From Magnetococcales bacterium (GTDB taxonomy: Bacteria; Pseudomonadota; Magnetococcia; Magnetococcales; DC0425bin3), in assembly GCA_015229045.1 (NCBI GenBank), contig JADGCJ010000054.1, forward strand, positions 1 through 20,049: 20,049 bases of DNA. Direction: 5' to 3'. Below, piece by piece: positions 15,301 through 20,049 of this stretch. How positions within the stretch are numbered: the first letter of the stretch is position 1; every line of letters starts with the position of its first letter. Position numbers and translations under genes: made by a program. A model generated the notes under the pieces. It saw nothing but the letters and a program-made list of their open reading frames with translations. It was not told the origin of the DNA and ran no database searches.

Positions 15301-15998
15301 ATTTGAAAGAGAGAGAGCGTAAAGAGATGGATGCCTTGGCCCATCGTCTGGAAGGAGAGGTTGTCAAGTATAGCCTGATGCACTCGAGGTCGTCTTTCAA
15401 CAACGAATCAAGCGGCCGCTCTCAAACCGTCGACCCTTCTGTTTTGAACACCATGCTGGCGCAGTTGAGGAACACCCGGCCTCAGGGACGCCTGGCTATC
15501 GATCTGCCGGCGATCCTGTCCGGCAACGAAAGCGAAGAGGCTGCTCCAGCCACTGAATCCTTCTTTTGGGAGTCCAACAAGAAGGTTTCCCTCTCCCTGA
15601 AATTGCGCGATGGAGACCAGATCCTTTTGCCGCAAAAGAGCAGCGAGGTGACCGTGTTGGGCGAGGTGAACTATCCGACCTCCCATCAATACCGGCCTGG
15701 CAAATCCCCCGAGGAGTATGTCAGTTTGAGCGGTGGATTCAGCAGCAGTGCTGACAAGGATGCCATTTATATCGTCAAAGCCAATGGCCAGGTTGTCCCC
15801 AAAAGTGCCAGCAGCCTCTTTGGCTCGGCATGGTTCAATATGGGGGGAGGGGTGACCATTGCAGCGGGTGATACCATCGTCGTTCCGCTCAAAACCGACC
15901 AGATCGAGGTGTTGCAGTTTGTGAAAGAGATCTCCACGGTCCTTTACAATCTGGCCATTACGACGGCCGGTATCAAACAAATCGGTGTCTTGAAATAA
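12321..15998 (+). CDS. Large polysaccharide export protein with seven SLBB-like motifs
   Basis: This 1225-residue periplasmic or outer-membrane protein belongs to the Wza/SLBB export superfamily. A signal peptide (MHGRFRRIILVAVALTAIF, cleavage near MAA) lacks a lipobox. An N-terminal linker holds an Arg-Asp-Gly repeat (133-148). The polysaccharide export domain begins near residue 185 with YVVGPGDSVQVQL. SLBB-type repeats, each with a (V/I)xGxVxxPGxY-like core, start at about residues 263, 344, 433, 545, 851, 949 and 1110. A charged, low-complexity linker (about 630-845) splits them into groups of four and three. The C-terminal stretch VLQFVKEISTVLYNLAITTA is typical of such export proteins. 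Wza is about 380 residues, so this is a much enlarged version. No glycosyltransferase or Wzc kinase lies in the window, so the exported polymer is unknown. The ribosome site is weak (AAAGAGA, 11 nt upstream). Confidence 0.88.
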   Translation: MHGRFRRIILVAVALTAIFSPGKMAAEDLGGNENLLGILKANQKKSDLLGTSSSSGGGSFNSGAELNENQQIPNADQIRDLQNKKGASQPETPLNRVHPARLPVPEPSPVSRQTRQDGKRQIDQAREMGREVVRDGVRDGVRDGMRDGNVRDPNLPLPLKQFGYDLFDGVPSTFAPVTNVPIPADYVVGPGDSVQVQLTGKEFKNFNVKVNRDGMIDFPGIGLVPVAGVSFLELKGLLAERVKAQLIGLELSHLTLGSLRSIRVFILGDVRRPGAFTVGALSTMINALFASGGVTPMGSLRQIQLKRGDRVIATLDLYDLLLRGDTSGDTRLQDGDVLFVSSIGATVGVEGDVHHPGIFELKDEKTVQEVLKMAGGLLPSAFKKGIQLERIQEGKGRQIVALDLSRNALTKTRVQNGDTIRIQSVLEKMDDVVVLSGHVERPGPYQWRQGLRLTDVVPSTRALQENPDLGYVLVRREMDGGHRWRFITTRLDQPFANPASSYNTLLQPRDEILVLGLNENRAKTLEPWITELRRQTPSNQLEPVIAVVGNVRYPGIYPYSQGMRLSETIRSAAETLPGTDLDYALLIRVLDKDGRIAPFSVRLRDLLGNEGSPSDVLVRPEDKLLVFASSNYFENHVRGQSRRGLFFRDLKTAGQGEGPDRRVEKDPRQGPFSGSADVAAERVEDFYANKDLPRSETDRAGFARRGGLQSRNLGGTLDREGSLDEQRLSRQGKGLGAAESTETEAETPDEQFVFGQFNQRERFKRFRKEVVNLPAFMTGTPTREDADLPTWGSSIAQSKEEKGKFSFLKIPTNSPELADHFYNWSQRTREGLLRPVLDQLQAQATSSQPSRIVAVSGMVRFPGRYPLEDGMHISDLIRAGGWMAEPAYSLEAEMTRFYLADSRSREMQHLKVALNDVMSGNLSADLDLRPYDTLTIKPIPNWSDTVQQVSIRGEVRFPGIYPVRKGETLKQLIERAGNLTEFAFPEGAIFLREDLKERERKEMDALAHRLEGEVVKYSLMHSRSSFNNESSGRSQTVDPSVLNTMLAQLRNTRPQGRLAIDLPAILSGNESEEAAPATESFFWESNKKVSLSLKLRDGDQILLPQKSSEVTVLGEVNYPTSHQYRPGKSPEEYVSLSGGFSSSADKDAIYIVKANGQVVPKSASSLFGSAWFNMGGGVTIAAGDTIVVPLKTDQIEVLQFVKEISTVLYNLAITTAGIKQIGVLK
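12717..12764 (+). repeat. Four 12-bp in-frame repeats (Val/Met-Arg-Asp-Gly)
   Basis: Four consecutive 12-bp units of the form GTGCGGGATGGT encode VRDG, VRDG, VRDG and MRDG at residues 133-148 of the SLBB protein, followed by a partial copy (NVRD). They lie in the flexible segment before the export domain. Confidence 0.85.
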
Positions 15999-16011
15999 TT
16001 TGTTTTCCATC

Positions 16012-18096
16012 ATGGCCAACTCTCTCTCTTTGCGCGTGATGCGGCACCTGCCCTGGATTTTGCTGGCAATGTTGGGGGCTTTTGCCCTGGGTGTCGTGGC
16101 GTTGCATCACGGGGAGAGCATCAACGCCTTGTGGATTGTCGTGGCAGCGATCTCTGTCTATGTCACCGCCTATCGATATTACAGCCTGTTCATTGCCAAT
16201 CGGGTCATGCGCCTCGATGCCGATCGGCCTACGCCTGCCATCCGCAAAAATGATGGTCTGGATTTTGTTCCCACCAACAAATATGTTCTTTTTGGGCACC
16301 ATTTTGCTGCCATTGCCGGGGCTGGTCCTTTGGTTGGTCCAGTGCTGGCTTCGCAAATGGGCTACTATCCAGGCATGATGTGGCTTATTTTTGGTGTCAT
16401 TCTGGCTGGTGCCGTTCAAGATTTCATGATTCTTTTTATCTCCATGCGTCGCGATGGCCGTTCCCTTGGCGAATTGATCAAGTCGGAAATGGGCGAGATT
16501 CCTGGAATTATCGCCCTTTTTGGCACCTTTATGATCATGGTTATTCTGCTGGCGGTCCTGGCCCTGATTGTTGTCAAAGCCCTGGCAGAGAGTCCCTGGG
16601 GGACGTTCACTGTCGCGGCAACAATTCCCATTGCCTTGTTTATGGGAGTCTATCTGCGCTTTTTACGGCCTGGCTGCATTGGTGAGGTTTCTCTTATTGG
16701 CTTTGTTTTGCTGATCGCATCCATCTTGATGGGTGGACAGGTCATGCAGAGTCCGACCTGGGCACCTCTTTTCACTTTCAGTGGACAAGAGTTGTCCTGG
16801 ATGCTCATTGTCTACGGTTTTCTGGCTTCGGTTTTGCCAGTATGGCTGTTGTTGGCGCCACGGGATTACCTCTCCACCTTCCTTAAAATTGGTACGATTG
16901 TGGTTATGGGTATCACCATTCTTTTTGTGGCACCCCCCATGAAGATGCCGGCCTTCACCCAGTTTATCGACGGAAGCGGCCCGGTCTGGTCGGGAGGTCT
17001 TTTTCCTTTTCTTTTCATCACGATTGCTTGTGGTGCGGTTTCCGGTTTTCACGCGCTCATCGCCTCGGGAACCACCCCGAAAATGTTGGAGAACGAGCTG
17101 CATGCCCGTTTTATCGGTTATGGTGGCATGCTTATGGAGGCTTTTGTGGCCATCATGGCGCTTGTGGCTGCCGGGTGTATCGAGCCGGGTGTCTATTTTT
17201 CCATGAACAGCCCGGTTGCTCTTTTGGGGCAGAGCGCCGACCATGCGGCGCAGGCCATCACCCAGTGGGGATTTGTCATCACACCGGAGATGATCCAGCA
17301 AACTGCCACGGATGTAGGTGAAAAAACAATTCTTTCTCGCACGGGTGGCGCCCCGACCCTGGCGGTGGGCATGGCCTCCATTTTTTCCCAACTTTTGGGT
17401 GGCAAGGAGATGATGGGGTTCTGGTATCACTTTGCCATTCTTTTCGAGGCCCTTTTCATTCTCACAGCCGTCGATGCCGGTACACGGGCGGGTCGCTTCA
17501 TGCTGCAGGATCTTTTGGGGTTCTTTCTGCCCGCTCTCAAGCAGACATCCTCCTGGAGCGGCAATCTCATCGCCACCTTTCTCTGTGTGAGTGCCTGGGG
17601 GTATTTTCTCCATCAGGGGGTGATGGATCCGTTGGGTGGCATCAATACGTTATGGCCGCTTTTTGGTATTGCCAATCAGATGCTTGCCAGCATCGCCCTG
17701 ATCCTGGCGACGGTGGTTCTTTTCAAGATGAAGCAGGAGCGTTACGCCTGGGTAACCGCTCTGCCTACCCTCTGGCTTTTGACCAGCACCCTGACGGCTG
17801 CCTGGCAAAAAATTTTCCATGCCAACCCCAAGATTGGTTTCCTGGCTCATGCCACGCGCTTTGATGACTCTCTGGCCAAGAGTACCATCCTGGCTCCAGC
17901 CAAAACCCTCGACCAGATGCGGCAGATCATTTTCAATGACCGGGTGGATGTCTCTCTGGCCGTGCTTTTTGCTGCGGTACTCATGGTCGTTCTGGTCTAT
18001 GGGGTTCGTGCGTGCATTCGGGCCTGGCACAGCGACCGGCCAACGACCAGAGAACTGCCGGAAAATGCTCAAGATACTCAATTGATTTGTCAGTGA
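16012..18096 (+). CDS. cstA: Carbon starvation protein CstA (pyruvate/peptide transporter)
   Basis: CstA is a polytopic inner-membrane transporter linked to uptake of pyruvate or peptides under carbon limitation. The 694-residue protein is collinear with Escherichia coli CstA. Recognisable blocks are GAFALGVVALHHGESINALW, NDGLDFVPTNKYVLFGHHF, AAIAGAGPLVGPVLASQMGY, VLPVWLLLAPRDYLSTFLK, CGAVSGFHALIASGTTPKM and GINTLWPLFGIANQMLA. Numerous hydrophobic segments span the length. I chose the ATG at 16012 because it aligns with the E. coli N-terminus; an in-frame TTG at 16000 is less likely and no clear ribosome site is visible for either. The gene begins 13 nt after the SLBB gene stop, so they may share a transcript. 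The small partner ybdD follows almost at once. Confidence 0.95.
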   Translation: MANSLSLRVMRHLPWILLAMLGAFALGVVALHHGESINALWIVVAAISVYVTAYRYYSLFIANRVMRLDADRPTPAIRKNDGLDFVPTNKYVLFGHHFAAIAGAGPLVGPVLASQMGYYPGMMWLIFGVILAGAVQDFMILFISMRRDGRSLGELIKSEMGEIPGIIALFGTFMIMVILLAVLALIVVKALAESPWGTFTVAATIPIALFMGVYLRFLRPGCIGEVSLIGFVLLIASILMGGQVMQSPTWAPLFTFSGQELSWMLIVYGFLASVLPVWLLLAPRDYLSTFLKIGTIVVMGITILFVAPPMKMPAFTQFIDGSGPVWSGGLFPFLFITIACGAVSGFHALIASGTTPKMLENELHARFIGYGGMLMEAFVAIMALVAAGCIEPGVYFSMNSPVALLGQSADHAAQAITQWGFVITPEMIQQTATDVGEKTILSRTGGAPTLAVGMASIFSQLLGGKEMMGFWYHFAILFEALFILTAVDAGTRAGRFMLQDLLGFFLPALKQTSSWSGNLIATFLCVSAWGYFLHQGVMDPLGGINTLWPLFGIANQMLASIALILATVVLFKMKQERYAWVTALPTLWLLTSTLTAAWQKIFHANPKIGFLAHATRFDDSLAKSTILAPAKTLDQMRQIIFNDRVDVSLAVLFAAVLMVVLVYGVRACIRAWHSDRPTTRELPENAQDTQLICQ

Positions 18097-18104
18097 GTTT
18101 TTCG

Positions 18105-18308
18105 ATGCGTCAACGTTGGCGTCACATGTGGAAAATGGTTGGCCAGGCTGCGCGTCTTATGGTCGGTGTGCCAGACTACGAGAACTATGTGCTGCATCGA
18201 CGGCAGCACCATCCGGGTCAGCCAGTCATGACCTATGCGGCGTTTGTCCGGGAACGGCAGGAGGCCCGCTACGGGGGAGGAGGGGGGCGGATCGGGCGGT
18301 GTTGTTGA
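18105..18308 (+). CDS. ybdD: YbdD/YjiX family small protein, CstA partner
   Basis: This 67-residue protein matches the short family encoded next to cstA in E. coli. The core GQAARLMVGVPDYENYV, the HHPGQPVMTY stretch, RERQEARYGG and the terminal RCC are all shared with YbdD as I know it. Members are thought to assist or modulate the pyruvate transporter, and two C-terminal cysteines are typical. The ATG at 18105 lies 8 nt after the cstA stop. An in-frame GTG at 18093 overlaps that stop in GTGA and would add four residues, so coupling to cstA is plausible either way. The stop lies 13 nt from the convergent ftsK stop. Confidence 0.88.
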   Translation: MRQRWRHMWKMVGQAARLMVGVPDYENYVLHRRQHHPGQPVMTYAAFVRERQEARYGGGGGRIGRCC

Positions 18309-18321
18309 GTTTGTTCGACCC

Positions 18322-20049
18322 CTATTCAGGTCGTGCCGGAACCAGGACCTCGCGTTTTCCCTGGGAGTTGGACTCCGAGATCAGGCCGTCTTTTTCCATG
18401 CGTTCGACGATGCGCGAAGCCCGGTTGTAGCCAATCTTGAAATAACGCTGGATCATGCTGGCGCTGACCTTGCGGGCGCGCAGGACAATATCGACGGCGG
18501 GATCATACAGTTCGTCATATTCATCCAGGCTGTTGTCACCATACGAGCCGGACCCGTCGGGGTCGGAGGCTTCGTCGCTGTCGTCGCGTTCGATCAACAC
18601 CGAGGCGTCATATTGGGGTTGGCCGGTGGTCTTGAGAAATTCAACCAGCTCCTGCACCTCGCCATCGGCCACGAAGGGAGCATGGACGCGCTGCATGTGT
18701 GAGGTTCCCGGAGGAAGATAGAGTCCGTCACCCATGCCCAAAAGGCGTTCGGCGCCGCTGGCATCCAGGATGGTGCGCGAGTCGATACGGGTGGCGACCT
18801 GGAACGCCAGACGGGTCGGAAAATTGGCCTTGATCAGCCCGGTGATGACATCCACCGAGGGACGCTGGGTCGCCAGAATCAAATGCAATCCGGCGGCTCT
18901 GGCCATTTGGGCGAGTCGGGCGATACCTGGTTCCACCTCCTTGCCGACCTGCATCATCAGGTCAGCCAGTTCGTCAACCACGATGACGATCAGGGGTTTG
19001 GTCTCCAGGGAGATGGGCTCGTCCTTCATGACGGGGAGGTTGGTTTCCGGATCGAAGCCCACTTTCACCTTGCGCGTGGGAACCTTTCCGGTGCGCCGAA
19101 ACTCCCGAATATGGCGGTTGTAACCAGCCAGGTTGCGCACCGACAACTCGGACATGAGATGATAGCGCTCCTCCATCTCGGCCACCGCCCATTTGATCAA
19201 GGTGGCGGCTTTCTTGACATCGGTGACCACCGGGGCGAGCAGATGGGGAATCCCCTCATAGATGGAGAGTTCCAACATTTTCGGGTCGACCATCAGGAAT
19301 CTGACCTGCTCCGGGGTGTTTCTGTAGAGGATGGAGCAGATCATGGCATTCAGGGCCACGGATTTTCCCGAGCCTGTCGTACCGGCTACCAGCAAATGCG
19401 GCATGCGGGCGAGATCGGCCACCACCGGATTGCCATTGATATCGCTGCCGAGCGCCACGGTCAGGGGATTTTTCTGTGATTGTGCAACAAAGGTCTCCGA
19501 TTCGAGGATCTCCCGGAGGTAGACGGTCTCCCGTTGATCGTTCGGGACTTCGATGCCGATGACGCTCTTGCCTGGAATATTGCCCACCACGCGCACCGAA
19601 AGGGCCGAAATCGAGCGTGCCAGGTCATCGGCCAGGCCGATCACCTTGGATGCCTTGAGACCGGGGGCCGGATCCAGCTCAAACGTTGTCACCACCGGGC
19701 CGGGACGTGCATCGATAACCTGTCCTTTGACCTTGAAATCAGCCAATTTTTGTTCGATAAGGCGCGACTTTGCTTCCAATACCTGGCGGTCGGCTTCGTG
19801 ATGGGTGTTGGCCGGCCTGGCGGCAAGGAGGGCGATGGGCGGGAGGAGTGCCCTCTCTTCAGCCGATATCTCTTCCGGGGGGTCTGGTGACAGGGTTGGC
19901 TCGGGAAAAAACTCTTCGACATCACCGGAATCCGACCATGGCGCCTGTTGTGTCTGAATGGCCGATCCCTCTTCGGAATTGGCAAAAGAGTCATTCGGGT
20001 GGTGTGCCTCCATCTGCGCCGCCGAACTATCGGGGGAGTGGCTTGCCAT
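18322..20049 (-). CDS. ftsK: DNA translocase FtsK, C-terminal part (runs off the right edge)
   Basis: FtsK is the septal DNA pump that clears the chromosome terminus and activates XerCD recombination. The visible 575 residues cover the acidic, Pro/Ser-rich linker (1-80), the alpha domain (about 85-200), the RecA-like beta motor with Walker A GTTGSGKS at 223-230 and Walker B IVIVVDEL with D359-E360, the ILATQRPSVDVITGLIKANF block, and the gamma winged helix at about 511-572. In gamma, IGYNRASRIVERME keeps the Asn, Arg and Glu (N542, R546, E549) at the positions that read KOPS in E. coli. An ATG sits exactly at the window edge, but FtsK normally carries four membrane segments ahead of the linker, so the gene almost certainly continues beyond 20049. 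It converges on ybdD. Confidence 0.96.
   Translation of the reverse strand: MASHSPDSSAAQMEAHHPNDSFANSEEGSAIQTQQAPWSDSGDVEEFFPEPTLSPDPPEEISAEERALLPPIALLAARPANTHHEADRQVLEAKSRLIEQKLADFKVKGQVIDARPGPVVTTFELDPAPGLKASKVIGLADDLARSISALSVRVVGNIPGKSVIGIEVPNDQRETVYLREILESETFVAQSQKNPLTVALGSDINGNPVVADLARMPHLLVAGTTGSGKSVALNAMICSILYRNTPEQVRFLMVDPKMLELSIYEGIPHLLAPVVTDVKKAATLIKWAVAEMEERYHLMSELSVRNLAGYNRHIREFRRTGKVPTRKVKVGFDPETNLPVMKDEPISLETKPLIVIVVDELADLMMQVGKEVEPGIARLAQMARAAGLHLILATQRPSVDVITGLIKANFPTRLAFQVATRIDSRTILDASGAERLLGMGDGLYLPPGTSHMQRVHAPFVADGEVQELVEFLKTTGQPQYDASVLIERDDSDEASDPDGSGSYGDNSLDEYDELYDPAVDIVLRARKVSASMIQRYFKIGYNRASRIVERMEKDGLISESNSQGKREVLVPARPE

Noticed and set aside
16663..17613. 316-codon minus-strand open frame inside cstA
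   Set aside because: It lies antisense to the conserved transmembrane core of CstA and has a charged, low-information composition.

Overview
The window is a GC-rich Gram-negative (proteobacterial) chromosome segment that is almost fully coding. It carries type IV pilus retraction ATPases, outer-membrane lipoproteins, a Wza/SLBB-type polysaccharide export protein, RecA, ParC, FtsK and CstA. The ParC and RecA sequences and the alphaproteobacterial look of the strongest promoter suggest a deep-branching alphaproteobacterium or Magnetococcia relative. That placement is an inference from sequence flavour and was not tested. There are no tRNA or rRNA genes, CRISPR arrays or recognisable transposons.

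Layout. Positions 1-157 hold nothing recognisable. Positions 158-5014 are a tight minus-strand cluster read right to left: pilT, two tandem FlgO-domain lipoproteins, pilU, and a response regulator/PAS/GGDEF diguanylate cyclase. Spacings are 16, -4, 75 and 15 nt, so it reads as one operon linking pilus retraction motors, outer-membrane lipoproteins and c-di-GMP synthesis. A 334-nt divergent spacer separates it from recA (5349-6416, plus strand). A degenerate 26-bp tandem repeat starts inside the 3' end of recA and fills most of the gap before parC (6550-8823).

Positions 8824-9090 are a non-coding control region with two candidate sigma-70 promoters and a perfect 14-bp palindrome. They lie ahead of a large Ser/Thr/Ala-rich lipoprotein of unknown function (9091-10974), which is closed by a textbook intrinsic terminator (11001-11033). 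A predicted outer-membrane beta-barrel protein (start about 11125, end 12234) and a 1225-residue export protein with seven SLBB-like motifs (12321-15998) follow on the plus strand. They form a surface or exopolysaccharide-type locus. The pyruvate/peptide transporter gene cstA (16012-18096) begins 13 nt after the SLBB gene and is followed by its usual small partner ybdD (18105-18308). The minus-strand ftsK gene converges on ybdD with a 13-nt gap and runs off the right edge.

The most interesting part is the pilT-FlgO-FlgO-pilU-GGDEF operon. FlgO-domain proteins are known mainly from flagellar outer-membrane contexts, and here two paralogues sit between the two retraction ATPases with a c-di-GMP enzyme at the end of the unit. 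The second unusual part is the lipoprotein/beta-barrel/multi-SLBB surface locus with its palindromic operator candidate.
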